DNA from: Candidatus Pararuminococcus gallinarum
GTDB taxonomy: Bacteria > Bacillota > Clostridia > Oscillospirales > Ruminococcaceae
Reading direction: 5' to 3'
Length of the DNA: 64,000 bases
Assembly: GCA_904419775.1 (NCBI GenBank)
Contig: CAJFSX010000002.1
Location: 1-64,000, forward strand
Shown: positions 42,581 to 51,270 of the stretch, piece after piece
How positions within the stretch are numbered: the first letter of the stretch is position 1
Layout of the letters: each line of letters begins with the position of its first letter
The notes under the pieces: generated by a model
Database searches by the model: none
What the model was told of the DNA's origin: nothing
Seen by the model: only the letters and a program-made list of their open reading frames with translations
Position numbers and translations under genes: made by a program

Positions 42581-42776
42581 GATACACACCCTTTCCCGCA
42601 AATAAACGCTGGTTTTTGTTTGCCTTCATTATAGCACGGTTGGCAAGAGAAATCCAGGGAGGGAGAAAAACACCGGTATGATGGTGTTACTCCCTTGTTT
42701 TGGGGGGCAAGACAAAGAAAAGCTGGCCCGCAGCGCTGATGGCTCCCCGACAGATGGGAAGAAGATCCGGAGGCTC

Positions 42777-42806
42777 TTGACAAAAAGCGGGGGAATTGGG
42801 TATTTT
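42777..42806 (+). promoter_or_regulatory. Promoter upstream of the ProX-type deacylase
   Basis: TTGACA (42777-42782), 18-nt spacer, TATTTT (42801-42806). A small TAGGGC/GCCCTA hairpin (around 42833-42848) lies in the leader. Confidence 0.55.
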
Positions 42807-42878
42807 TATAGAGGAACAAAATGAAATCCGATGGTAGGGCTCCGCCCTAGCGGAGAAGATCTGGAGAAAGGATGCAGT

Positions 42879-43400
42879 ATGCAGTTAGAAAAGTGCAACG
42901 CACAGAGTGTATATGAGGTATTGGACAGCCTAGGAATTTCCTACGAGCGGATGGAGCATCCTCCGGTGCAGACCATGGAGGACTGCAAAGCCATTGAAAA
43001 GGCTTTGGGGGCCCCTGTCTGTAAGAACCTGTTTTTGCAGACCCGTCAAGGCACGGAATATTTCCTACTGCTCATTGAAGGGGAGAAGCGGTTTCGCACA
43101 GCGGAGGTTTCCAAGAAGATTGGGCGATCCCGGCTGAGCTTTGGCAATGAGGAAAAGCTCTACGAGCTTTTGGGGCTGCGCCCTGGCGCGATTAGTCCCA
43201 TGGGGCTGATCCATGACAAGGACCATGGGATCCAGCTGCTCATCGACCAGGATGTGCTCGGCCATGGCAGGATCTGTGTCCACCCCTGCGTCAATACCCA
43301 GAGCGTGGCTATGGATACCAAGGATTTCCGGGAGATTTTCCTCCGGCACACCGGTCACATCCCCCAGATTCTAGAAATTACTGGGCAGACAGAGGGCTGA
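42879..43400 (+). CDS. Prolyl-tRNA synthetase-associated (YbaK/ProX) editing domain protein
   Basis: A 173-residue stand-alone YbaK-fold domain expected to hydrolyse mischarged tRNA (Ala-tRNAPro in the ProXp-ala group). ATG at 42879 follows GAGAAAGGA. Blocks: SVYEVLDSLGISYERMEHPP, CKNLFLQTRQGTEYFLLLIEG (with the catalytic-type Lys), RLSFGNEEKLYELLGLRPG and VHPCVNTQSVAMDTKDF. First of three plus-strand genes with glutaredoxin and cyclophilin. Confidence 0.93.
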   Translation: MQLEKCNAQSVYEVLDSLGISYERMEHPPVQTMEDCKAIEKALGAPVCKNLFLQTRQGTEYFLLLIEGEKRFRTAEVSKKIGRSRLSFGNEEKLYELLGLRPGAISPMGLIHDKDHGIQLLIDQDVLGHGRICVHPCVNTQSVAMDTKDFREIFLRHTGHIPQILEITGQTEG

Positions 43401-43418
43401 TGCTAAAGGAGGATTGCC

Positions 43419-43679
43419 GTGAAAAAGGTGAAGATGATGATTCTGGATGACTGTCCCTATTGCCATCAGGCCTTTTCTATGATGGAAAAGCTTTGCAGGG
43501 AGCACGAGGAATACCGTGCCGTGGACATCGAGGTCATCGAGGAATCTAAGGAACCGGAAAAGATCAAAGGCTATAATTACTGGTATGTTCCTACCTATTT
43601 TGTTGACAACGTCAAAATTCATGAGGGCGTGCCTACCCTGGAAAAGGTGGAGGAGGTTTATCGCCAGGCTCTCAAATAA
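43419..43679 (+). CDS. Glutaredoxin-like protein
   Basis: An 86-residue thioredoxin-fold protein with GTG start at 43419 behind AAAGGAGG. The redox motif is LDDCPYCHQAF (Cys12-Pro-Tyr-Cys15), the glutaredoxin type, followed by DIEVIEESKEPEKIKGYNY and the cis-Pro VPTYFVDN. Reduction partners are unknown, as Clostridia often lack glutathione. It is 18 nt after the deacylase gene. Confidence 0.9.
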   Translation: MKKVKMMILDDCPYCHQAFSMMEKLCREHEEYRAVDIEVIEESKEPEKIKGYNYWYVPTYFVDNVKIHEGVPTLEKVEEVYRQALK

Positions 43680-43754
43680 TGGGTTACGGCAACAAAAACA
43701 GGTTATCTGTGGAAAAATAATATCAAATGACAACAAACAAGAGGAGAGAAACAG

Positions 43755-44231
43755 ATGGTCACAATTCAAATGGAAAACGGCAAGGAAATCAAGCTGGAAC
43801 TTTATCCCGACAAAGCACCAATTACGGTGGAAAACTTTGTCAAGCTCGCCAAAGAGGGCTTTTATGACGGATTGATTTTCCACCGTGTCATCCAGGGCTT
43901 TATGATCCAGGGAGGCTGCCCCCAGGGAACCGGCATGGGCGGCCCCGGCTATCATATCAAAGGAGAGTTTGCCGCCAACGGGGTGGACAACCCCATCAAG
44001 CATACCCGAGGCGTTATTTCTATGGCCCGGGCGCAGGATCCCAACTCGGCTGGTTCTCAGTTCTTTATCATGCATGAGGATGCCCCCCATCTGGACGGCC
44101 AGTACGCTGCCTTTGGCAAAGTAGTCGAGGGCATGGATGTAGTGGATGAGATCGCTTGCGTAGATGTGGACTTCCGGGATAAGCCGGTGGAGCCCCAAAG
44201 AATTGCCAAAATCACAGTGGACGATGAATAA
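43755..44231 (+). CDS. Peptidyl-prolyl cis-trans isomerase (cyclophilin)
   Basis: A 158-residue cytosolic cyclophilin that isomerises Xaa-Pro bonds. ATG at 43755 after AAGAGGAGAG. Complete catalytic core: FYDGLIFHRVIQGFMIQGG (with Arg of FHRV and Phe), GSQFFIMHEDAPHLDGQYAAFG. No signal peptide. It may be co-transcribed with the two upstream genes and is closed by the hairpin at 44237. Confidence 0.97.
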   Translation: MVTIQMENGKEIKLELYPDKAPITVENFVKLAKEGFYDGLIFHRVIQGFMIQGGCPQGTGMGGPGYHIKGEFAANGVDNPIKHTRGVISMARAQDPNSAGSQFFIMHEDAPHLDGQYAAFGKVVEGMDVVDEIACVDVDFRDKPVEPQRIAKITVDDE

Positions 44232-44236
44232 AAAAG

Positions 44237-44267
44237 AAGGGCCATCGTATGATGGCCCTTGTTTTTT
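44237..44267. terminator. Terminator (cyclophilin / acetyltransferase)
   Basis: AAGGGCCATC, loop GTAT, GATGGCCCTT, then GTTTTTT; A run on the other side. Confidence 0.85.
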
Positions 44268-44268
44268 A

Positions 44269-44766
44269 TTACGCCTTTTCCGGAAGGCCGTGATAGAAGA
44301 TGATGATATCCTCATACTGGCCGTTTTTCAGATGATAGCCGCCGGGGATCACACCCACCCGGACAAATCCCAGCCGTTCATAGAGGGCGATGGCCCTGTG
44401 GTTGGTCGCCACGACAGCGTTAAACTGCAGTCCCCGGAAACCGCACTCCTCCAACGAGTTCAGAGAATGAAGCACCAGCTTTTCCCCGATGCCCTCCCCC
44501 CGATGTCCCTGCTTGACCCCATAGGAAGCGTTGGCAATATGCCCGCACCGGCCTATATTGTTGGGATGAAGGATGTAAAGGCCTACGACTTCCTCCCCGT
44601 TGAGGGCGCAGACGGTGCGGGTTTGGGAGGCGAACATCTCCCCGGCCTCCTGAAGGGAGAGAGGTTCTGCGCCGGGAAAGCTGATGCCCTCTATCACAAT
44701 TTCGTTCCAAATTTCGGTCATCTGGGGCAAATCTTTTTCTTCAAACTGCCGCAATGTAAGATCCAT
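44269..44766 (-). CDS. PhnO/pat-type GNAT acetyltransferase
   Basis: A 165-residue GNAT enzyme resembling phosphinothricin/L-amino-acid acetyltransferases. ATG at 44766 after GGGAAGGA. Blocks: DLTLRQFEEKDLPQMTEIWN, SYGVKQGHRGEGIGEKLVLH (acetyl-CoA loop) and NHRAIALYERLGFVRVGVIP, with a short GYHLKNGQYEDIIIFY tail. Substrate unknown; monocistronic between a terminator and the ytqB gene, which is 95 nt upstream on the same strand. Confidence 0.92.
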   Translation of the reverse strand: MDLTLRQFEEKDLPQMTEIWNEIVIEGISFPGAEPLSLQEAGEMFASQTRTVCALNGEEVVGLYILHPNNIGRCGHIANASYGVKQGHRGEGIGEKLVLHSLNSLEECGFRGLQFNAVVATNHRAIALYERLGFVRVGVIPGGYHLKNGQYEDIIIFYHGLPEKA

Positions 44767-44861
44767 GATTCCTTCCCACCTGTCATTTCTACAGAATTCG
44801 GCCATCAACTGTCCAAAATTCTGATTTTTGATATATTTCTATTAAATTATACTATATGTAA

Positions 44862-45413
44862 TTATTTTCTCCGCCAGATAGCCAGAATAAAGGGGCATTC
44901 CGGCACATTGATGAGCCGGTGAAGGAGAGCGTCATAGCGCTTTTTGTCCAGTCCCGCCGCAAATTGGGTGAGATACTCCCCCTCCCTGGCCCCTTCCGGG
45001 TGCCCCGGATAGACCACGATGAGCAGGCACCCCTTAGGGGAAAGCATGGTAACGGCCCGCTCCACCGCCAGCTTGGTGGTGGAAAGCTGGGTGGTTACCG
45101 TGTGATCGCCGTAGGGAAGATAGCCCAGGTTGAACATCCCAGCGTCGATGGGGCAGGGGATATGCCGGTTGGAAAGTTCGTGGCTTTCTAAAATCAGCGT
45201 GACCCGGTCTTCCATTCCTTCCTGTGTCAGGAGCGCACGGGTATTTTCCAGCGCCTGGGGCTGGATATCAAAGGCATAGACCTTTCCTTTCGGCACAAGG
45301 CCCGCCAAAAACAGGGTGTCGTGGCCGTTGCCCATGGTGAAGTCCGCTACAATGCTGTCTTCCCGGATAGAGCCGCTGATCAGCTTTTTGGCCGTCTCCA
45401 GTATGGATTCCAA
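44862..45413 (-). CDS. ytqB: YtqB-like SAM-dependent methyltransferase (putative rRNA methylase)
   Basis: A 183-residue class I methyltransferase. The start is TTG 45413, 7 nt from AAAGGAGG; no ATG or GTG fits. SAM-binding motif ADFTMGNGHDTLFLAGLVP, then VYAFDIQPQALENTRALL, and NLGYLPYGDHTVTT in place of the usual NPPY. The YtqB family is annotated as putative rRNA or small-molecule (mnmM-like, tRNA wobble) methylase; relatives in B. subtilis modify tRNA mnm5s2U. Gene order cinA-ytqA-ytqB on the minus strand supports the name. Confidence 0.88.
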   Translation of the reverse strand: MESILETAKKLISGSIREDSIVADFTMGNGHDTLFLAGLVPKGKVYAFDIQPQALENTRALLTQEGMEDRVTLILESHELSNRHIPCPIDAGMFNLGYLPYGDHTVTTQLSTTKLAVERAVTMLSPKGCLLIVVYPGHPEGAREGEYLTQFAAGLDKKRYDALLHRLINVPECPFILAIWRRK

Positions 45414-45471
45414 TGCGATTCCTCCTTTTGCAGGGAGTATTCTTCTGAATTTTCGTATTATTTTTACTGAT

Positions 45472-46434
45472 TTATACTTTTGGTATTGTTTTTCTCCCTT
45501 TTCCCTGCCAGCTATTCCGCCGGAGAAGCTCCTTATCGATTTCGTTGAGGACCACAAATTTTTTGAGACTCCACAGAGGGCCGATTAAATCCTCTTTGGC
45601 GCCGTCTCCGGTGAGCCGCCCCATGACAAACTGGGGAGGAAACAGTTCCAGCTGGGAACAGACAATATCCACATATTCCTCCAGGGAAAGGAGAGGGAAG
45701 GGCTTCGCCTCGTATTCCCGGGCCATTTTGGTGCCTCGAAGCAGATGGAGCAGGTGAAGCTTCACCCCGTAAAGATCCAGTTCTGCGACAGCCTTAGCCG
45801 TTTCCAGCATCATGGCCCGGTCTTCTCCGGGAAGGCCGTCGATGAGGTGAACCACCACCGGTACCTTTTGTTCCCGCAGCAGGGAGTAGCCCTCCAAAAA
45901 TTCTTTGTAGGTATGGCACCGGTTGATCCTCCGGGCCGTTTCATCGTGGATGGTTTGCAGCCCCAGTTCTACCGTTAGATAGGTGCGCTGGGCCAGCTCC
46001 CCCAGATACCGCGCCGTCTCCTCTGAGATGCAGTCCGGCCGGGTGGAGATGGAGAGACCGACCACGCCGGGGAGGGAAAGGGCTTCCTCAAAGAGCCTCC
46101 GGAGCAAGGGCAGGGGGCCATAGGTGTTGGTATGGGCTTGGAAATAGGGAATATACCGGCAGTGGGGCCATTTTTGAGAGAGCATGGCCCGGATTTTCTC
46201 AAACTGTTCCGGAATACTCTCCTTTGGGTTTCCCCCGAAGTCACCGCTGCCGGCGCTAGAACAGTAGGTGCAGCCCCCAACGCCCCGGGTTCCGTCAATG
46301 TTGGGGCAGGTGAAGCCCGCGTTTAAGGATATCTTGCACACCTTTCCCCCAAAAACCTTTTGCAGCTCGTAGTTATAGGTGTGATAGCGCTTATTGTCCA
46401 GAGAATAGGGAAAGGGATTTTCCTGCCTTGCCAT
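45472..46434 (-). CDS. ytqA: TIGR01212 family radical SAM protein (YtqA-like)
   Basis: A 320-residue radical SAM protein. Its ATG at 46434 shares its A with the cinA TGA stop, so translation is coupled. Fe-S cluster motif CPNIDGTRGVGGCTYC in an unusual C-x-x...GGCxxC spacing with an earlier Cys in KVCKISLNAGFTC; also FQAHTNTYGPLP, GLSISTRPDCI and VELGLQTIHDETARRINR. This is the YtqA/TIGR01212 pattern, related to Elp3-like enzymes; the pairing with ytqB suggests tRNA modification. Reaction unproven here. Confidence 0.93.
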   Translation of the reverse strand: MARQENPFPYSLDNKRYHTYNYELQKVFGGKVCKISLNAGFTCPNIDGTRGVGGCTYCSSAGSGDFGGNPKESIPEQFEKIRAMLSQKWPHCRYIPYFQAHTNTYGPLPLLRRLFEEALSLPGVVGLSISTRPDCISEETARYLGELAQRTYLTVELGLQTIHDETARRINRCHTYKEFLEGYSLLREQKVPVVVHLIDGLPGEDRAMMLETAKAVAELDLYGVKLHLLHLLRGTKMAREYEAKPFPLLSLEEYVDIVCSQLELFPPQFVMGRLTGDGAKEDLIGPLWSLKKFVVLNEIDKELLRRNSWQGKGRKTIPKV

Positions 46435-47681
46435 CAGAGGTTTTCCAGTGCCTTCAGGCACTGATAGAGGGCATGGGAGGCCGCCAGATAGCGGATGTAC
46501 TCCCGCTCCTCCTTGTAGCCCCGGCTCAGGTGGAGCTCGAAAGCCTCACAGCTGGAAGGGGTGGAAACACCGACATAGACAAGCCCTACCGGCTTTTCCT
46601 CTGAACCTCCGCCGGGGCCCGCGATACCGGTGGTGGAGACGCCGATGTCGGCGCCGGAAAGGAGCCGCACCCCCCGGGCCATCTCCATGGCAGTCTCTCT
46701 GGAAACGGCGCCGTGGGCGGCCAGGGTGTCATGGGAAACACCCAGCACCCGCTCCTTGATCTCGTTGGCATAGGAGCAAACCCCGCAGTCAAAGACCAGG
46801 GAAGCCCCTGGGACTTCCGTCAGCCGTTTGGAGATATATCCGCCGGTACAGCTTTCCGCGCAGGCCACCTTCTTTTTCTTTTCTGTCAGCTTTTGGACCA
46901 AGGCGGTCTGCAGATCGCCTACGTCGATGCCATAGATATATTTCCCCAGGATATCCCGGATCTGTTCCACCACAGGGAGAACCATCTCTTTGGCTTCTTC
47001 TTTGGTCTTGGCGCTGGCGGTTACCCGGAGCCGGACCTCCCCCTCCTTGGCATAGGGGGCAATGGTGGGGTTGCGATGGGAAACCATCATCTCCCGAAGG
47101 ATGGTTTCCACCTGAGACTCGCCGATGCCGAAGAGGTGGATGTTGGAAGAATACAGGGTGCTGCCGGAAAACTGCTGGAGATATGGCGCCACCGAGCTGC
47201 TAAACATAGGGGTCATTTCTCTGGGCGGTCCGGGAAGGAGAATGGCGATTTTCCCGTCCTTCTCCACTGCCAGCCCAGGCGCCGTGCCATTATCGTTGGG
47301 GAATACAGTAGCACCCTCCGGCATAAAGGCCTGCTTGCGGTTGTTTTCGGTCATGACCCGGTTGTAATATTTGAAAAAGCGTTCAATCCGCTCTAAAGAC
47401 TCCTGATGCAGGACCATCTTTTTGCCAAAGAGCTGGGCCACCGTCTCCTTGGTGAGATCGTCGTAGGTGGGCCCTAGCCCTCCGGTCATCACCACAATGT
47501 CGTTGCGCTGGAAGGCCTGCTCCAGCGACTCCTTGAGCCGATCAGGGTTATCCCCAACCACCGCCTGGTTATAAACATCAATGCCTAGGTTGGCCAGCTC
47601 CTTCGCAATATAGGCGGCATTGGTGTTGACAATGTCGCCCAGCAGCAGTTCCGTTCCCACGCATAAAATTTCTGCTTTCAT
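46434..47681 (-). CDS. cinA: CinA family protein (nicotinamide-nucleotide amidase / ADP-ribose pyrophosphatase-like)
   Basis: A 415-residue CinA. ATG at 47681 after GGAGGAC. Residues 1-170 form the MoaB-like/COG1058 domain (GTELLLGDIVNTNAAYIAKEL, MTGGLGPTYDDLTKETVA, GPPREMTPMF), and residues about 255-415 the PncC amidase domain (CAESCTGGYISKRLTEVPGAS, GVSTTGIAGPGGG). It recycles NAD-derived metabolites and in some species is competence-linked. First of three coupled minus-strand genes. Confidence 0.96.
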   Translation of the reverse strand: MKAEILCVGTELLLGDIVNTNAAYIAKELANLGIDVYNQAVVGDNPDRLKESLEQAFQRNDIVVMTGGLGPTYDDLTKETVAQLFGKKMVLHQESLERIERFFKYYNRVMTENNRKQAFMPEGATVFPNDNGTAPGLAVEKDGKIAILLPGPPREMTPMFSSSVAPYLQQFSGSTLYSSNIHLFGIGESQVETILREMMVSHRNPTIAPYAKEGEVRLRVTASAKTKEEAKEMVLPVVEQIRDILGKYIYGIDVGDLQTALVQKLTEKKKKVACAESCTGGYISKRLTEVPGASLVFDCGVCSYANEIKERVLGVSHDTLAAHGAVSRETAMEMARGVRLLSGADIGVSTTGIAGPGGGSEEKPVGLVYVGVSTPSSCEAFELHLSRGYKEEREYIRYLAASHALYQCLKALENL

Positions 47682-47861
47682 AAGAGTCCTCCCTTCCGCC
47701 GCTTTAAGCGGTATTCATAGAACTAAAATCTCCCCAAAAGATAGAGAAGTCGCGCCGTCCATCGCCGGATACTCTGTAGAGCCGGGCGAGGGCGGTGAAA
47801 GATCGTTTGACGATTCACATGATATAACTTTTTGCAGTTAGAGCCCGGAGATCCCACTAGG
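47682..47861. other. Intergenic stretch between cinA and a small gene
   Basis: About 180 nt without a credible gene. A short ACCGCTT/AAGCGGT dyad (47699-47713) lies just upstream of the cinA ribosome site. No clear promoter was recognised. Confidence 0.3.
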
Positions 47862-48026
47862 TCAGTCGATCAAAGTGTAGACGAAATTTTCCCACAAAAG
47901 GCGCATCCCCTCATCTGTCTCCAAGGGAAGCAGGGCCCGGGCTACGGTATTTTCAATGCCGTCATCACTGACAAGGATGGCATAATCCCCGTCAATGCGA
48001 CGGACGGTATAAGTAATGCTTTCCAT
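47862..48026 (-). CDS. 54-residue hypothetical protein (DUF3006-like?)
   Basis: A 54-residue protein with ATG at 48026 behind GGGAAAGGTGA, an excellent ribosome site. It reads MESITYTVRRIDGDYAILVS, then DDGIENTVARALLP and EGMRLLWENFVYTLID. The IDGDYA.L..DDG...V....LP..EG.L pattern resembles small DUF3006-type proteins that stand alone in Firmicutes; this likeness is by eye only. It lies between the fabV terminator and cinA on the same strand. Codon use is ordinary for the window. Confidence 0.7.
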   Translation of the reverse strand: MESITYTVRRIDGDYAILVSDDGIENTVARALLPLETDEGMRLLWENFVYTLID

Positions 48027-48106
48027 TTTTCACCTTTCCCTTGTATGGGGGACGGCACAAGGCTTATCATGTCCCCCATCTGGCAGAAAATAACCTTGAC
48101 TGAAAG

Positions 48107-48137
48107 AAGGCGCAGAAAAAATTTTTTCCTGCGCCTT
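48107..48137 (-). terminator. Terminator of fabV
   Basis: AAGGCGCAG and CTGCGCCTT arms around an inner A6/T6 stretch; T-rich sequence follows on the minus strand. Confidence 0.75.
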
Positions 48138-48165
48138 TGTGTTGCAAAAGGTGGAGATCATCAGG

Positions 48166-49353
48166 TTACTGGGCAGAAATGCTGGGAATGTCCACCTGGA
48201 TTTCCACATCAGCATCATAATCTACCCCAGGGACGGCAAAGCCGAAAATCTGGTAGAAATCCTCCCAGTAGCCGTCGATGTCACAGAGAGACTGTACTGT
48301 AGCGGTGTCCACGGACTCCCAGTCCTGGGCCACCTCCTGCTGGATTTCCTCCCGCATCTCCCAGTCGTCCATCCGAATCAGCTGGTTTTCGTCTACCACA
48401 GGGCCCTGGCTTCCAAAGAGCTTTTCCCGGAAAAGACGTTCCATCTGTTGGATGCATCCCTCGTGGGTACCGGCTTTCTTCATGATTTTGTAGAGGATCG
48501 AAATATACAGCGGCACAATGGGGATAGCGGCGCTGGACTGGGTGACCAGGGCCTTATTGACCGACACATAGGCACGCACGTCCAGGTCGCTTGCTGTCAG
48601 GCGGCGGGCTGTTTCATAGAGATGCTGTTTGGCGGCGCCGATGGAGCCGTCATAGTACATGGGATGGGTCAGCTGGGGCCCGATGTAGGAATAGGCCAAG
48701 GTAATGGCGCCCTGGGCCAGAACGCCCGCGCCGCGCAGGGCACGGATCCAATCCTCCCAGTCCTCGCCGCCCATGACCTTGACGGTATTGTGGATTTCCT
48801 CCTCGGTGGCCGGTTCAATGGTCACGTCAGAAATGGTGCGGGTTTTCAGATCAATGGTCTTGTTGGTATAAGCTTCCCCTGTCGTTTTGAGCACAGAAGA
48901 ATAGACGGTGCCATCCTCCATAGCCCGCCGAGGTGCTGCCAGGGAATAGACCACCATATCCACCTGTCCCAGATCCTTCCGGATCAGGGCAATGGTTTCT
49001 TCCTTCACCTCTTTAGAAAAGGCGTCCCCGTTGATGGTTTTGGCATAAAGGCCGTTCTCCGCGGCGCATTTTTCGAAGGCGGCGGTATTGTACCAGCCTG
49101 CGGTGCCGGTACGCTTGCCGCTGGCAGGCTTGTCAAAGATGACGCCGATGGTGGCGGCGCCGCAGCCAAAAGCCGCTTCAATCCGGGAAGAAAGGCCATA
49201 GCCCGCCGAGGCACCGATGACCAGCACCTTTTTAGGGCCTTCGGTTTTCCCTTGTTCTTTGACATAGGCGATCTGCCGGCGGACATTTTCTTCACAGCCC
49301 ACTGGATGGGAGGTGGTGCAGATAAAGCCTCTAATTTTCGGTTCGATGATCAT
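48166..49353 (-). CDS. fabV: Enoyl-ACP / trans-2-enoyl-CoA reductase FabV
   Basis: A 395-residue FabV/TER enzyme, an enlarged SDR that reduces trans-2-enoyl-ACP or -CoA with NADH. ATG at 49353 after AAAGGAG. Blocks: MIIEPKIRGFICTTSHPVGC, NAD loop KVLVIGASAGYGLSSRI, VVYSLAAPRRAMEDGTVYSS, PMYYDGSIGAAKQHLY with the Tyr-x8-Lys active site. It is triclosan-tolerant in known cases and can serve fatty-acid synthesis or butyryl-CoA formation. It stands alone, away from other fab or bcd genes. Confidence 0.97.
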   Translation of the reverse strand: MIIEPKIRGFICTTSHPVGCEENVRRQIAYVKEQGKTEGPKKVLVIGASAGYGLSSRIEAAFGCGAATIGVIFDKPASGKRTGTAGWYNTAAFEKCAAENGLYAKTINGDAFSKEVKEETIALIRKDLGQVDMVVYSLAAPRRAMEDGTVYSSVLKTTGEAYTNKTIDLKTRTISDVTIEPATEEEIHNTVKVMGGEDWEDWIRALRGAGVLAQGAITLAYSYIGPQLTHPMYYDGSIGAAKQHLYETARRLTASDLDVRAYVSVNKALVTQSSAAIPIVPLYISILYKIMKKAGTHEGCIQQMERLFREKLFGSQGPVVDENQLIRMDDWEMREEIQQEVAQDWESVDTATVQSLCDIDGYWEDFYQIFGFAVPGVDYDADVEIQVDIPSISAQ

Positions 49354-49371
49354 AGTGAAACTCCTTTGCTG

Positions 49372-49863
49372 TTAGGCCAGAGCCTTTTCCATAATATAGT
49401 CGTCCATGTAGTAGCCTTCGCCGATATCTGTTTTGACCTGGTCTGCAACGGAAAAGCCTACCCTTTTATAGACGGCGATGGAATGGTCATTGTGTTTGTT
49501 GACGGTCAGATATACCGATTTTTTGCCGTTGGACTGGCCTTCTACATAGTCAAAGAAAGCCTTGCCGATCCCCCGGCCCCGCAGGTCGTTCTTAACGTAA
49601 ATTTTTGAAAGGAACATCCGCTCCTCCTCCGGCCGGTAAGCACAGTAGCCTGCCGGTTCGTCATCCCAATAGGCCAGCAGATAGACGGTGCCGTTGCCGA
49701 TCTGCTCCTTGATGGCGGTTTCGCTTTGAAAGTGGGAGAGCATATAGTCCACCTGGGCCGAACCAAGCAGGGCGTCATAATGCTCATGCCAGATTTCCCG
49801 TGCCAGCTGGGCGGCGAGGGCAATATCATTCTCATTCGTTACAGTCTTCAGACGGATTTGCAT
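49372..49863 (-). CDS. GNAT family N-acetyltransferase
   Basis: A 163-residue GNAT protein, ATG at 49863 with AAGGAG upstream. It shows ARE-IWHEHYDALLGSAQVDYML at the N-terminus, FLSKIYVKNDLRGRGIGKAF (acetyl-CoA loop) and LTVNKHNDHSIAVYKRVGF. This is the YitH/diamine-type group; substrate unknown. It is 18 nt upstream of fabV on the same strand, so the two are probably co-transcribed. Confidence 0.93.
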   Translation of the reverse strand: MQIRLKTVTNENDIALAAQLAREIWHEHYDALLGSAQVDYMLSHFQSETAIKEQIGNGTVYLLAYWDDEPAGYCAYRPEEERMFLSKIYVKNDLRGRGIGKAFFDYVEGQSNGKKSVYLTVNKHNDHSIAVYKRVGFSVADQVKTDIGEGYYMDDYIMEKALA

Positions 49864-50163
49864 TCCTTACACACTCCTTGGTGTATTGTTTCTTTTTTTC
49901 CAAACCATATTCTAACACATTTCTGTGTAGTTGCACAGTTTTCTTGACGAAAATTCAGGCGAAATCCCAGGATTGTCCTTTAAACTCACGGCTTCATTGT
50001 TTGGATTCAGACAATTTTACTCCCGTTGGACAAAAATCAGGAAGCATCCCCTCCTTTTGCGGTTTTATGCTATAATATTGTATAAGCTTTTATCACCTGC
50101 AGATGGTGTGAATGCCATTTGCAAAAAAATGCAGCCGCGGCAAGCGGCGGGAGGGAGCGTATC
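49864..50163. other. Divergent intergenic region
   Basis: 300 nt between the acetyltransferase (minus) and the C_GCAxxG gene (plus). A TATAAT at 50071-50076 on the plus strand probably belongs to the latter's promoter, with no good -35. No gene or repeat seen. Confidence 0.4.
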
Positions 50164-50565
50164 ATGACACAGCTTGAAACCGTAAAACAATACTATCTGG
50201 ATCGAGGGCTGACCTGTTCAGAGGCAGTGCTCTATGCGGCAAACGACCTATGGAATCTAGGACTTGACGAAAAATCCTTCCACCTCATTGGAGGATTCTG
50301 CGGCGGCATGCAGTGCGGCAGTGTCTGCGGCGCGATCTCCGGCGGAATTGCCGCTATCAGCGCCCGCTATATCCAGACTGATGCCCACGGATGTCCGGAA
50401 CTCAAGGAGCATGTCACCCGATTTATCGACAGGGTGCGCCAGGAGATGGGCACGGATATGTGCTGTGATCTAAAACCAAAGTATTTTAACGACACAAGCC
50501 TCTGCTTTGGTGTGGTGGAGCCTATTTTCCGTATCCTCCTGGAGTGTGAGGATAACGCCCAGTGA
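50164..50565 (+). CDS. C_GCAxxG_C_C family redox protein
   Basis: A 133-residue protein of the C_GCAxxG_C_C family (PF09719), thought to be redox-active with metal or Fe-S ligation. ATG at 50164 after GGGAGCG. Motif region FCGGMQCGSVCGAISGGIAA, with distal cysteines in GCPELKEHV and DMCCDLKP, and the family's N-terminal YYLDRGLTCSEAVLYAAND. Its TGA overlaps the GTG start of sfsA (GTGA), the first of three coupled genes. Confidence 0.9.
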   Translation: MTQLETVKQYYLDRGLTCSEAVLYAANDLWNLGLDEKSFHLIGGFCGGMQCGSVCGAISGGIAAISARYIQTDAHGCPELKEHVTRFIDRVRQEMGTDMCCDLKPKYFNDTSLCFGVVEPIFRILLECEDNAQ

Positions 50566-51257
50566 GATACGGAGAGATCATACCAGCACGCTTTTTAGAA
50601 CGTCCCAACCGGTTTATCGCCTATTGTGAAACGGAGTGGGGGGAGCGGGTTGTAGCCCATGTGAAAAATACGGGAAGATGCCGGGAGCTGCTGATCCCCG
50701 GCGTTACAGTATATCTGGAAAAAAGCCGGAATCCCCACCGCAAAACCCCATTTTCCCTCATCGCGGTGGACAAAGCAGGGCTGCTCATCAACATGGATTC
50801 CCAGGCGCCTAACAAGGTGCTGGGGGAGTGGCTCTCCGCCGGGGGACAGCTTCCCGGCCTACCAGGCCCTCTGTCCTTGATCCGGCCGGAAACTGTCTAC
50901 AGGGACTCCCGTTTCGATTTCTATCTGGAAGGGTCTGAGCAGTCTGCTTTTGTGGAGGTGAAGGGGGTCACCCTGGAGGAGGACGGCGCCGTCTATTTCC
51001 CTGACGCCCCCACCGAACGGGGCGTCAAGCATCTCCGGGAGCTGGTGGACGCCGCCAAGGAAGGGTATCTCGCCTATGCTGTCTTTGTCATCCAGCTGTC
51101 GCCCGCCCGTTTCTTTGCCCCCAACGACCGAACCCATCCCGCCTTTGGTCAGGCACTGCGGCAGGCGGCAGGAGAAGGAGTCCGCCTGCTGGCCTATGAT
51201 TGCCAGGTTTCCCCGGAGGAAATCGTTTTGGGACAGAGGGTCCCCATCAAGCTTTGA
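50562..51257 (+). CDS. sfsA: DNA/RNA nuclease SfsA
   Basis: A 231-residue SfsA. The start is GTG 50562 overlapping the previous stop. SfsA has an N-terminal OB-fold (GEIIPARFLERPNRFIAYCE, HVKNTGRCRELLIPG) and a C-terminal restriction-nuclease-like domain with FVEVKGVTLEEDGAVYFPDA, TERGVKHLREL and FVIQLSPARFFAPND. E. coli SfsA was named for sugar-fermentation stimulation but cleaves DNA/RNA in some work. Followed 13 nt on by rlmA. Confidence 0.95.
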   Translation: MRYGEIIPARFLERPNRFIAYCETEWGERVVAHVKNTGRCRELLIPGVTVYLEKSRNPHRKTPFSLIAVDKAGLLINMDSQAPNKVLGEWLSAGGQLPGLPGPLSLIRPETVYRDSRFDFYLEGSEQSAFVEVKGVTLEEDGAVYFPDAPTERGVKHLRELVDAAKEGYLAYAVFVIQLSPARFFAPNDRTHPAFGQALRQAAGEGVRLLAYDCQVSPEEIVLGQRVPIKL

Positions 51258-51270
51258 GGGAGGAAGGAAC

